Of a DNA stretch of 9,853 nt, positions 1-6,669 are shown in pieces (the first letter of the stretch is position 1; each line of letters begins with the position of its first letter). The position numbers and the translations under genes were made by a program. Origin of the DNA: JBBDWZ01 sp050732575 (GTDB lineage: Bacteria; Gemmatimonadota; Gemmatimonadetes; Longimicrobiales; RSA9); assembly GCA_050732575.1 (NCBI GenBank), contig JBOHRF010000178.1, forward strand, positions 1 through 9,853. Reading direction: 5' to 3'. Below the pieces are notes generated by a model that saw only the letters and a program-made list of their open reading frames with translations, did not search any database and was not told where the DNA came from.

Positions 1-72
1 GCGTAGTACCCAGCGCTGACCGAACCGACGCGCGATCCCCTTCAATTCGACCGCGGTCGTACTGTCCGTCAC
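1..72 (-). CDS. ABC transporter ATP-binding protein, N-terminal fragment (partial)
   Basis: Only the first 24 codons are in the window. From a GTG at 72-70 the frame reads VTDSTTAVELKGIARRFGQR, then WVLR, open to the window edge. The pattern (short variable lead, then a hydrophobic-basic strand followed by RRFG and W-V-L-R) is the usual start of an ABC ATPase just before the Walker A loop, and resembles the haem-exporter CcmA subgroup among others. Walker A itself is outside the window, so substrate and subfamily cannot be fixed. The start lies 7 nt after the stop of the transhydrogenase gene, which suggests co-transcription and translational coupling. A GGGG stretch about 12 nt upstream is the only Shine-Dalgarno-like sequence. 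Confidence 0.6.
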   Translation of the reverse strand, partial: MTDSTTAVELKGIARRFGQRWVLR

Positions 73-79
73 GTGCGTA

Positions 80-1228
80 TCAGACCCCGACCGGTGCAAC
101 AGAGTCGGGCATCGGTACGCGTCCTCCCATTACACGAACCTGACCGCCATAGGTCACACAACAAACGCCCAGAATCTCATCGGCCAGATCGAGCCGCAGG
201 CCCTGTTCGGTTTTCAAGTAAGCAAGCAACGTGGCCAGGTTGCGGGAGTACATCTGGCTAGCGTGCGCCGGGACGCCGGCCGCCAGGTTGACCGGCCCAA
301 GGATACGCACGTGGTGGGCAACACGCTCCTGCCCCGCCACCGTCAACTCGCAGTTGCCTCCGCTTTCGGCCGCCAGATCGACGATCACTGAACCCGCCCT
401 CATGGACTCCACGGTAGCCGCTGTGACCAGCGTGGGTGCTGGTTTGCCGGGTACCTGCGCGGTGGCAATTACCACGTCTGCATCGCCGACCAGACGACCG
501 ACGTGCTCCTGCAACTTGCGCTGTTCCTGCGCGCTGGTCTCCTTGGCATAACCTGCTGCGGTTTCCGCGCCGGTCACCTGCACACCCACCCACTGTGCGC
601 CCAGACTCTCGACCTGCTCTTTCACCGCCGGGCGGATGTCGAAGGCCTGCACAACTGCACCCAATCGTCTTGCCGTGGCAATTGCTTGCAGTCCGGCAAC
701 GCCTGCGCCGAGTACAAGCACGCGTGCCGGCGCGATCGTGCCTGCGGCCGTCATGAGCATGGGGAATAGTCGAGGCGCGTTGACCGCGGCCAATAGCACG
801 GCGCGATATCCGGCCACGGTCGCCTGGGAAGAGAGCACGTCCATTGACTGAGCGCGCGTGATGCGCGGAATCAACTCCATCGCAATGGCGTTGACTTCGG
901 CGCGCGCCAGCAGTTCCAGCAGATCGTGCGCTCGCAATGGATCCAGGAGTGCAATCACGGTGCTCCCCGGCCGCAAGGCGCGCAGCACGGCTTCTGCAGG
1001 TGCCTGCACACCCAGCAGCAAATCTGCAACGCGCGCCACTTCGGTCCCGTTGTCGGCCGCTGTTGCACCGGCCTTCACGTATTCGGCGTCGCTGAAAAAA
1101 GCGCTCAGGCCCGCACCCTTTTCAATGATGACTTCCCAGCCCTGGTCGCGCAGTCGGCGGACAGTCTCCGGCACCAATGCTACGCGCGTTTCGCCAGTAG
1201 CAATTTCCTTGGTAACACCCAAAATCAT
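80..1228 (-). CDS. pntAA: NAD(P) transhydrogenase subunit alpha, soluble part (alpha-1)
   Basis: This 382-residue protein is the NAD(H)-binding domain I of the proton-translocating transhydrogenase, which couples hydride transfer between NADH and NADP+ to proton entry across the inner membrane. It opens with the family signature (GVTKEIATGETRVALVP, residues 4-20), carries PRITRAQSMDVLSSQA (121-136), which separates PntA from alanine dehydrogenase, and has a Rossmann GAGVAG loop (174-179) followed by the acidic residue in FDIR (D197). It ends near residue 382 with no membrane helices, matching the split PntAA form; PntAB and PntB would have to be separate genes. The ATG at 1228 has a GAGG ribosome site 7 nt upstream (1236-1239). 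It starts 13 nt after the PD40 gene. The gene downstream is an ABC ATPase, so the usual partners do not follow it. Confidence 0.93.
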   Translation of the reverse strand: MILGVTKEIATGETRVALVPETVRRLRDQGWEVIIEKGAGLSAFFSDAEYVKAGATAADNGTEVARVADLLLGVQAPAEAVLRALRPGSTVIALLDPLRAHDLLELLARAEVNAIAMELIPRITRAQSMDVLSSQATVAGYRAVLLAAVNAPRLFPMLMTAAGTIAPARVLVLGAGVAGLQAIATARRLGAVVQAFDIRPAVKEQVESLGAQWVGVQVTGAETAAGYAKETSAQEQRKLQEHVGRLVGDADVVIATAQVPGKPAPTLVTAATVESMRAGSVIVDLAAESGGNCELTVAGQERVAHHVRILGPVNLAAGVPAHASQMYSRNLATLLAYLKTEQGLRLDLADEILGVCCVTYGGQVRVMGGRVPMPDSVAPVGV

Positions 1229-1241
1229 CTTGCGACCTCAG

Positions 1242-2330
1242 TTACGGAATGCGCGGACCCTGTGTCTTGAGCTGGGAATCGACCCAATCGGCCAGGAAGA
1301 TATTGGTTTCACCAGGGCGTGCGGCGCCCCGGTTCGAGGCAAAAACCAGTCGGCGGCCATCGGGGCTAAACATCGGAAAACCGTCGAACTCGCCATGTGT
1401 AGTCACCTGCTCCAGACCCGAACCATCGATGTTGATGAGATACAAATCGAAGTTGCGGCCGCGCGGGTTACTCAGATTCGAACTAAAAATGATTTGCCGG
1501 CCATTGGGATGAAAGAACGGCGCAAAGTTGGCTGCGCCATTACGCGTCACCGGTCGTTTGCCGCTACCGTCCGCATTCATGACGAAGATGTCGAGCTGCG
1601 TGGGGCGAACCAGATTCTGCGCCAGCAACGCACGAAAGTCTTCGATCTGCCTGGGATCACTCGGATGATGCGCACGGTAAACGATCATCCGGCTGTCCGC
1701 TGAGAAAAACGCGCCTCCATCATAACCGACCTCGGTGGTCAGCCGGCGCACATTCGTACCATCGATGTCCATGACGTACAGATCGAGATCGCCATCGCGC
1801 GTGGAAGTGAACACGATCTTGCGGCCGTCCGGAGAAATGGTTGCTTCCGCGTCGTAGCCTGGTGTGCCAAACAGCTTGCTCACCTGGGAGCCATCGGCGT
1901 GGGCGGCGTAGATGTCGTAGTCGTAGAGCGCCCAAACGTAGCCACGGCTCATGTCGGGTGGTGCCGGGCAGGAAGCGTCCGCGTGGTGCGTGGAGCTGTA
2001 AACAATGCGATCGCGGCCAGGGAAAAAATACCCGCACGTTGTGCGTCCCGTGCCATTGGACAGCCGGCGCAGGCCGCTGCCATCCAGATTCATGGAAAAA
2101 ATCTGATCGCACGGCGTTTCCGGCGGCCGCGTACTCTGGAAGATCAAGCGCCGGCCATCAGCCGAAAAATACGCTTCTGCGTTCTCGCCGCCGTTGGTCA
2201 GCTGTCGCAAATTGACCAGGCGCGGCTCATCACCGGAGGCCGGGAACGGCGTCGCCGATGGCCCGGACGACACCCGTCCGGAGGCGCACGCCGAAGCGGC
2301 AGCGATCACTACAAAGAGACCAATTCTCAC
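1242..2330 (-). CDS. PD40/TolB-like beta-propeller lipoprotein
   Basis: A 362-residue protein with a short basic-hydrophobic signal ending in a lipobox (A12-S-A-C15), so probably a lipid-anchored envelope protein. The mature part is built of about six PD40 blades with the [FS]-x-P/A-[DN]-[GS]-R-x-[IL]-[VI]-F pattern, near residues 52-66, 99-113, 161-175, 206-219, 270-283 and 318-331. Between them lie blade strands such as DLYVMDIDGTNVRRLT. Similar proteins resemble TolB and DPP-IV-type propellers and usually mediate protein or substrate binding; no protease domain is attached here, so the exact role is unknown. The start is GTG. An in-frame TAA lies two codons upstream, so the gene cannot begin earlier. 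There is no Shine-Dalgarno sequence at normal spacing, and a promoter abuts the start. The stop is 13 nt before pntAA. Confidence 0.85.
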   Translation of the reverse strand: MRIGLFVVIAAASACASGRVSSGPSATPFPASGDEPRLVNLRQLTNGGENAEAYFSADGRRLIFQSTRPPETPCDQIFSMNLDGSGLRRLSNGTGRTTCGYFFPGRDRIVYSSTHHADASCPAPPDMSRGYVWALYDYDIYAAHADGSQVSKLFGTPGYDAEATISPDGRKIVFTSTRDGDLDLYVMDIDGTNVRRLTTEVGYDGGAFFSADSRMIVYRAHHPSDPRQIEDFRALLAQNLVRPTQLDIFVMNADGSGKRPVTRNGAANFAPFFHPNGRQIIFSSNLSNPRGRNFDLYLINIDGSGLEQVTTHGEFDGFPMFSPDGRRLVFASNRGAARPGETNIFLADWVDSQLKTQGPRIP

Positions 2331-2335
2331 GCCTT

Positions 2336-2364
2336 AGAATACCGGCGTCACCCGACCTTGTCGA
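2336..2364 (-). promoter_or_regulatory. Sigma-70-type promoter abutting the PD40 gene start
   Basis: On the minus strand TCGACA (2364-2359, 5/6 to TTGACA) is followed by exactly 17 nt and TATTCT (2341-2336, 4/6 to TATAAT). Only 5 nt separate the -10 box from the GTG start at 2330, so transcription is expected to begin at or within a base or two of the start codon, giving a leaderless message. It lies in the 128-nt gap behind the dehydrogenase gene and could drive the PD40-pntAA-ABC group separately. The boxes and spacing are seen; activity and start site are inferred. Confidence 0.5.
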
Positions 2365-2458
2365 GTGCGAAACGGCTTTGCCTGCAGCCAGCCATCTCCT
2401 GACAGCATAGAAACTTGCATGCATCCAACCAGCGGAGTGCGGGCGCGCCTGCTCTTTG

Positions 2459-3589
2459 TCATTGCTCCACCAGGCGCCGCACCATCCCATTGCTCGTCAG
2501 AACGTACAACTCGCCGTTCGCGTCCTCACCAAACGATAGGATCGAGCCGATGTTACCGAACGCCCAGCTGCGTGCGTCGGCCGCCTGGCCGTTGCTGTAG
2601 CGGAAACTGCGAATCCAACCCTGACAGTAATCACCATAGAAGTAATGCCCGCGCAAACTCGTTATGCGACCACGGTAGACCAGGCCGCCCGTGACCGAGC
2701 AGCCCTCGGAATGGCTGTACTCGATCACCGGCATGGTCAACCCCGTACGGGTGCAATTGCTCATTGGATTGTAGCAGCGACTGCCTTCCATGATGCGCCA
2801 ACCGTAGTTCAAGCCCGCTGCGTTGGACCGCACGACGTTGATTTCCTCCACCTGATTCTGCCCGACATCGGCGATGTACAGGTTGCCATCGATGCGGTCG
2901 AACGCGATGCGCCACGGGTTTCGCAGTCCGTACGCCCAAATCTCACTCCTAACGTTGGCTACGTTGCGGAACGGATTGTCTGACGGCACGGTGTACGGGT
3001 CTCCACTTACGTCAATGCGCAGCATATCACCCAACAGATCCGATCGATCTTGACCATGGTTTTGAGGATCGCCGCCGCTACCCCCGTCGCCCATTGCAAT
3101 GTAGAGCATGTTATCAGGGCCGAACACAATGTGTCCGCCATTGTGATTGCTGTACGGTTGCTGAATCAGGATGAGCCGGCGTGCCGACGCGGGATCGGCT
3201 CGATTGGGATCACTCGTGACTGTGTAGCGCTCCACGTTGGTATGGCCGCTCCGATCGGTATAATTGACATAGAAGAAACCGTTGGTTCTGTATTGCGGAT
3301 GAAAAGCCACACTCAGCAGGCCCTGCTCTCCGCCACTTCCCACCCGGCTCACAATGTCCAGAAACGGTGTGCTCAATAGCTGGCCGTTCTGTATGATTCG
3401 GATTCTCCCCTCCTGCTCGACGATGAACAGGCGAGTGTCACTGGCAGGCGCTGTGAGATGGACCGGATTGCGAAGACCACTCGCCACTACCTCGAGCTGA
3501 ATCTCCAGGTCTTCCGTAGGAGTTGGCGGGCCGTCCTCCTCGGTGCTACAACCCAAAACGGCGATCAACAGCAACGGTCCAACCTTCAT
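2459..3589 (-). CDS. PQQ-dependent sugar dehydrogenase-type lipoprotein
   Basis: This 376-residue protein belongs to the soluble quinoprotein glucose/aldose sugar dehydrogenase beta-propeller family, which oxidises aldoses to lactones with PQQ in the periplasm. It has a signal peptide with lipobox (VLGC, C14), then SGLRNPVHL (37-45), EQGLLSVAFHP (88-98), SNHNGGHIVFGPD (147-159, with H149 the likely catalytic histidine), AMGDGG (165-170), YGLRNPWRIAFD (220-231), IADVGQNQVEEIN (239-251) and YGDYC (318-322). Length and motif order fit an intact enzyme. The ATG at 3589 has a strong GGAGGAG site just upstream (3594-3600). The cysteine pairs (C272/C279 and C297/C322) could form disulfides, fitting export. 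Actual PQQ use and substrate are inferred; related proteins exist with no proven dehydrogenase activity. Confidence 0.88.
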   Translation of the reverse strand: MKVGPLLLIAVLGCSTEEDGPPTPTEDLEIQLEVVASGLRNPVHLTAPASDTRLFIVEQEGRIRIIQNGQLLSTPFLDIVSRVGSGGEQGLLSVAFHPQYRTNGFFYVNYTDRSGHTNVERYTVTSDPNRADPASARRLILIQQPYSNHNGGHIVFGPDNMLYIAMGDGGSGGDPQNHGQDRSDLLGDMLRIDVSGDPYTVPSDNPFRNVANVRSEIWAYGLRNPWRIAFDRIDGNLYIADVGQNQVEEINVVRSNAAGLNYGWRIMEGSRCYNPMSNCTRTGLTMPVIEYSHSEGCSVTGGLVYRGRITSLRGHYFYGDYCQGWIRSFRYSNGQAADARSWAFGNIGSILSFGEDANGELYVLTSNGMVRRLVEQ

Positions 3590-3610
3590 GGCTCTCCTCC
3601 AACGATGGGT

Positions 3611-3637
3611 ATTCTACGGTAGCCTTACTGACCGTAG
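3611..3637 (-). promoter_or_regulatory. Likely promoter with overlapping 7-bp palindrome upstream of the sugar dehydrogenase
   Basis: On the minus strand TAGAAT (3616-3611) is a 5/6 match to the -10 consensus and lies 21 nt upstream of the ATG at 3589, leaving room for a short leader with the GGAGGAG site. No good -35 box is present; GGACT lies about 19 nt upstream at best. A perfect inverted repeat, CTACGGT (3614-3620) and ACCGTAG (3631-3637) with a 10-nt spacer, overlaps the -10 box and the spacer, the position expected of a repressor or activator operator. It could instead be a weak hairpin. No regulator gene is visible in the window. Confidence 0.35.
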
Positions 3638-3743
3638 TCCGGGAGTCTCGCGTTGTTCCACTACATGGGACGTTGGCCCCAGCGCACGCGTCACGCGGCT
3701 TCATCTGGAGGTGGTAACGGCTGTTCGCGTCACGTGGATGGAA

Positions 3744-3783
3744 CGGGCGTATCGGGCGTAGCGGGCAGGTCGGGCGTAGCGGG
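3744..3783. repeat. 9-bp tandem repeat array, about 4.4 copies
   Basis: Units begin at 3744, 3753, 3762 and 3771 with a partial one at 3780. They read CGGGCGTAT, CGGGCGTAG, CGGGCAGGT, CGGGCGTAG and CGGG. The 9-nt period is strict and only the third copy diverges. It is intergenic and in no recognised gene. Confidence 0.75.
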
Positions 3784-3795
3784 AAATGCGTCTCT

Positions 3796-3838
3796 TGTCA
3801 CCCGATTCGCGCGTCACTCCCGTCACCCGTCACGCCCG
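3796..3838. repeat. Degenerate array of a similar unit, opposite orientation
   Basis: Read on the minus strand from 3838, the sequence breaks into CGGGCGTGA, CGGGTGA, CGGGAGTGA, CGCGCGAAT and CGGGTGACA. These resemble the 9-bp unit of the array at 3744-3783 but point the other way. The outer copy (3826-3838) can pair with 3771-3783 of the first array over 11 of 13 positions. Two further GTCAC copies lie upstream at 3690 and 3729. Confidence 0.55.
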
Positions 3839-3900
3839 TTCAAGAAGGAACAAGCCTTGCACATCGGCGTCCTTGGTGGACCTTTCTGGAGCAAGCGAAT

Positions 3901-3923
3901 CGACCGGACCACGACCGGAACCA
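3901..3923. repeat. Short tandem duplication before the hydrolase start
   Basis: CGACCGGACCA (3901-3911) is followed directly by CGACCGGAACCA (3912-3923), differing only by one inserted A, and ends 4 nt before the assigned TTG start. The second copy supplies the GGAA (3917-3920) that is the only Shine-Dalgarno-like sequence for that start. It may be a slippage product or a paired binding site; nothing in the sequence decides between them. Confidence 0.4.
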
Positions 3924-3927
3924 GCAC

Positions 3928-4776
3928 TTGTCTTCAGGCACAAGCTTGCGGCGGCAGATTGTGGACCTGGGCGCGGAGGCGGGCGCCGAGGCCATAGCCG
4001 TGGCATTCTACGACTACGCACATCGGACTGGGTGGAGCTTCCACGCGGACCGCTGGTTTCACGCCGCCAGTACAATCAAAGTGCCTGTACTCCTTGGTGC
4101 CTTTGCGGCCATCGATCAGGGTCGCTTGCAGCCCTACTCGCGGGTGCACATACGCAATCGCTTTTTGAGTGTGGCGGATGGCCGGCCGTATCGGGTCGAT
4201 CCGCAGCGGGACTCGAACGCAGAGGTGCACGCGGCTACGGGCAAGACCCTGCAGGTACGGGAACTGGCGCGGCACATGATCGTGACCAGCAGTAATCTGG
4301 CCACGAACCTGCTCATCGAGATCATCGGTCTGGATGAGATTCAGAGTGCACTCAAAGATCGCGGCCTGCATGGCATCGAGTTGCAACGCGGAGTAGAGGA
4401 CATTGCGGCGTGGGAGCTGGGCATCAACAACAAAGTCACTGCCGCGGGACTGCTCGATGCGTTGCGGGTGCTGGCGGAAGAGCGGCATTTCTCGGCGGAC
4501 GCGTGCCGTGAGATGATGGAAATCTTGCATAGTCAGGAGTTTCGCAGCGGCATTCCCGCAGGATTGCCAGAGCATGCGCGGGTAGCGCACAAGACCGGTG
4601 AGATCTCAACGGTCGCTCATGATGCTGGCATCGTCTACCTTCCAGATCGCGAGCCGTACGTAGTCGTGATCCTGACCGAATGGAAACCGGATGTGGGTGG
4701 CCGGACGGCCACGATTGCCCGTATCTCACGCATCGTTTACGAGTACGTGACTGATGGTGAACGCGATTCTGACTGA
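3928..4776 (+). CDS. Serine hydrolase of the class A beta-lactamase fold
   Basis: This 282-residue protein has the full set of active-serine penicillin-recognising motifs: SxxK at S48-T-I-K51, SxN at S121-S-N123 and KTG at K222-T-G224. E157 lies 34 residues after the SxN asparagine, the same offset as Glu166 from Asn132 in class A beta-lactamases, although the EPELN context is absent. It may act as a beta-lactamase, a D,D-peptidase or an esterase; the family does not settle which. There is no signal peptide before the fold, so it appears cytoplasmic, unlike true beta-lactamases. The start is uncertain: TTG 3928 (GGAA 7 nt upstream) is the first start in a long open frame, and TTG 3946 (AGG 7 nt upstream) is equally possible. 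It is the first gene of a four-gene operon and its end overlaps the next gene by 23 nt. Confidence 0.85.
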   Translation: MSSGTSLRRQIVDLGAEAGAEAIAVAFYDYAHRTGWSFHADRWFHAASTIKVPVLLGAFAAIDQGRLQPYSRVHIRNRFLSVADGRPYRVDPQRDSNAEVHAATGKTLQVRELARHMIVTSSNLATNLLIEIIGLDEIQSALKDRGLHGIELQRGVEDIAAWELGINNKVTAAGLLDALRVLAEERHFSADACREMMEILHSQEFRSGIPAGLPEHARVAHKTGEISTVAHDAGIVYLPDREPYVVVILTEWKPDVGGRTATIARISRIVYEYVTDGERDSD

Positions 4777-5380
4777 AGTGAGCACGCTCGCTCTCCCTAT
4801 CGTTGATGCTTGCCACCTGGACCATGCGCGACGTGCCATCTTGCGCCCTGATGAGTTGGTGCCGGACCGGGCCGGGAAGTTGCGCCGCCTGCCGCGTTTC
4901 TTCTATGAGGTGGAATCGTGGCAGATGGCATTGGAGACACCGCTGACCGAGCACTTCGAACTGTGGGAGTTCATGGGCGTTGATGTGCGTGAAGCGCAGC
5001 CCATGCGCATTTTTCCCCGTTACGTGCCCTGCGCCGTCACTTTGCTGGCCGTGCACCTGGAGCTGCTGCGCCAGTCGCTGGGCACGTTCATCCACATTGC
5101 GGCCAATGGCGGCTACCGCAGTCCTGCCCACAACTTGACGGATCATGCCTCAACCCACTGCTGGGGCACGGCGGCAAATATCTACCGAATCGGCGATGAC
5201 GTGCTGGACAACGAGGAGAAGATCGATCGGTACACGCGCCTGGTGAATCGCTGTCTGATCTCAGCCTGGGTCCGGCCATTTGGCCACAACCAGGGTCAGG
5301 CCGATGATCACCTGCACATCGACATTGGATACGTACTGGTCACGCCGCGCGCGGCGGACTCCGATCGCGGGAGTGCATGA
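4754..5380 (+). CDS. M15-like zinc D-Ala-D-Ala peptidase family protein, one metal ligand altered
   Basis: A 208-residue protein whose C-terminal half matches the M15A/VanX-VanY-type peptidase fold: GGYRSPAHN (119-127), then S133-T-H135-C-W-G138-T-A140-A-N142 in place of the family's SxHxxGxAxD, then DDHLHID (184-190) with the third histidine (H188). These enzymes normally cleave D-Ala-D-Ala or peptidoglycan stem peptides with zinc held by His, Asp and His. Here the Asp position is Asn142 (AAT at 5177-5179), so zinc binding or activity may be changed. Residues 1-60 are a less familiar N-terminal extension, and no signal peptide is visible. The ATG lies inside the end of the serine hydrolase gene, and the gene ends in an ATGA overlap with the ligase gene, so translation of all three is probably coupled. 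Confidence 0.75.
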   Translation: MVNAILTEVSTLALPIVDACHLDHARRAILRPDELVPDRAGKLRRLPRFFYEVESWQMALETPLTEHFELWEFMGVDVREAQPMRIFPRYVPCAVTLLAVHLELLRQSLGTFIHIAANGGYRSPAHNLTDHASTHCWGTAANIYRIGDDVLDNEEKIDRYTRLVNRCLISAWVRPFGHNQGQADDHLHIDIGYVLVTPRAADSDRGSA

Positions 5381-6660
5381 CGGTTCATGGCAAGAAGAAC
5401 GGATCACTCGAGCGAAGCAGCCTACCCTCACAGCGGCTGCAACTGGCAGCCATGGGACTGGAAGCAGAATTCTCTCTGGTTCTGGATGATCACCCAGCCA
5501 AGCCGGAAGACACGTTCGGTGATCCGCGGGCCTTCATTCGTGGCAACCTCATGCACCGAACCGGAACCTCCTATCACCTGCCAACGGGCGCCGCTGTGTA
5601 CTTCGATACGGGCGTCATCGAGCTGGCCACTCCAGTAATCGAGATCGAACGGGGCTGCGCCGCGCGCGCCGGCCGTAATCTCTGGCAGAGCGTGAGATTC
5701 CTGCGGCGCGAACTGGATGATTGGGAAAGCCAACACCACCATACCACCCGATTGGTCGGCTTCAGCACGCACTACAACGTGTCATTCGAATTGCCGCGCC
5801 AGAGGCAGGGGCGCAATCGAACCGTGCACAAACTTGCCCTGTTACTGTCCTACATATTGCCGGTGCCCGTGATGTTGCTGGCCACCAATCGCCGCTCGAC
5901 CGGCGTGGGCGTGCGCCCGCGTGGTGAACGCATTGAGGTGACAGTCGATTTCACACCCAGTGCGGAACTGATGATTGCAACCGCCACCCTGATCGCCGGG
6001 ATCGTACGCAATGTCATGTCCTGGCCGTCCTTCGATCTGCATGAGCTGCGCGACCACGGCATCCCGGTCATCGCCGGATATCGACCGGTGCCGCACACCA
6101 CGCGCAAAGGCTGGCTGGCCCGCTACGACTGTTATCCCATGAACCCGTTTGTCGCGGATATCGATCACGCACTCTGGCCTACTACGTCGGGCCAGGAGCT
6201 GAGTCTGCGCACCATTGCGGGACGCGTTACACGCGCGTTTTGGCCATCGATCAGACGCCTTTCGGATCCGTTTACGTTTCGGCTGATCGGCTCGGTCATG
6301 CGCGGCCGCGCACCTTCCCTGCTCGACTTGCCAGACCGCCCACCGGAATACGAGGATGTGGGTCGTCTGTGCGATTGGGACGATCTGTTTCCGCCCAATA
6401 CGTTACAACGTTCGCGCTACGAACGGGTGCTGATTCGGGCCATCTCAGGGCGCAAGCTGCGCCTTTTTGGCCACTGGTTCACGCCCGTCGGCATGCGGGG
6501 TTGGTCGCAGGTAGTCTTCCGGCGCGATGGCGAGCGCGCCCAGCACTATTTCTCGATTGACTACCTCCTTGACCATCTGCAGGACTGGGAAAAGGGTGGA
6601 AACGGAGGTCCGCTGGCCCGTAGGAAACTTCAGTCAGGCGCGGGCCGTAATAAGCGGTGA
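5377..6660 (+). CDS. Glutamine-synthetase-fold carboxylate-amine ligase, unknown specificity
   Basis: I do not recognise a named family for this 427-residue protein, but its motif layout is that of the GS-fold ligase superfamily (GCS2 glutamate-cysteine ligases, Dop/PafA, amidoligases), which activate a carboxylate with ATP and join it to an amine. Seen in order are GLEAEF (27-32, E29/E31 as metal ligands), a turn with GVIELATP (79-86, E82), FSTHYNVSFEL (129-139, H132/N134), and an arginine-rich strand RPRGERIEV (180-188) leading to D191. The middle (195-215) is helical and hydrophobic, and the C-terminal half (240-405) is rich in W, R and D. The tail after 405 is Gly- and Arg/Lys-rich. ATG 5377 forms an ATGA overlap with the peptidase stop and has a close GGGAG (5369-5373); the conserved part begins near residue 26 (M26). 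Substrates are unknown; operon partners suggest a peptide or D-amino-acid compound. Confidence 0.65.
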   Translation: MTVHGKKNGSLERSSLPSQRLQLAAMGLEAEFSLVLDDHPAKPEDTFGDPRAFIRGNLMHRTGTSYHLPTGAAVYFDTGVIELATPVIEIERGCAARAGRNLWQSVRFLRRELDDWESQHHHTTRLVGFSTHYNVSFELPRQRQGRNRTVHKLALLLSYILPVPVMLLATNRRSTGVGVRPRGERIEVTVDFTPSAELMIATATLIAGIVRNVMSWPSFDLHELRDHGIPVIAGYRPVPHTTRKGWLARYDCYPMNPFVADIDHALWPTTSGQELSLRTIAGRVTRAFWPSIRRLSDPFTFRLIGSVMRGRAPSLLDLPDRPPEYEDVGRLCDWDDLFPPNTLQRSRYERVLIRAISGRKLRLFGHWFTPVGMRGWSQVVFRRDGERAQHYFSIDYLLDHLQDWEKGGNGGPLARRKLQSGAGRNKR

Positions 6661-6669
6661 GGAGGTGCC

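Larger units (their letters stand above)
3590..3927. other. Divergent intergenic region
   Basis: A 338-nt region lies between the minus-strand dehydrogenase and the plus-strand hydrolase operon. The end near the dehydrogenase holds its ribosome site, a -10-like box and a palindrome (3611-3637). The middle (3744-3838) holds two facing arrays of a roughly 9-bp GC-rich unit. The end near the operon holds AAGAAGGAA (3842-3850) followed at 3857 by a TTG in another frame, and an 11-12 bp tandem duplication (3901-3923). I could not find a convincing -35/-10 pair for the plus-strand operon. Long open frames cross this region because of its base composition, but none shows protein-like content. Confidence 0.6.

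Noticed and set aside
80..1228. Alanine dehydrogenase
   Set aside because: The N-terminus is similar, but the RAQSMDVLSSQA segment and the ETAAGYAKE loop are typical of transhydrogenase alpha.
858..1703. Plus-strand open frame of 281 codons
   Set aside because: It crosses two well-supported minus-strand genes (pntAA and PD40) and its product is Ser/Arg/Ala-rich without domain motifs; an antisense shadow.
3744..3838. CRISPR array
   Set aside because: The repeat unit is 9 bp in direct tandem without spacers, and no cas genes are near.
3928..4776. Calling this an antibiotic-resistance beta-lactamase
   Set aside because: The catalytic motifs fit the fold, but there is no signal peptide and the EPELN omega-loop context is absent, so resistance cannot be claimed.
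4436..5146. Minus-strand open frame of 236 codons, and another at 3934-4590
   Set aside because: Both are antisense to the serine hydrolase and M15-like genes, whose motifs are clear; the products are Arg/His-rich and unconserved in look.
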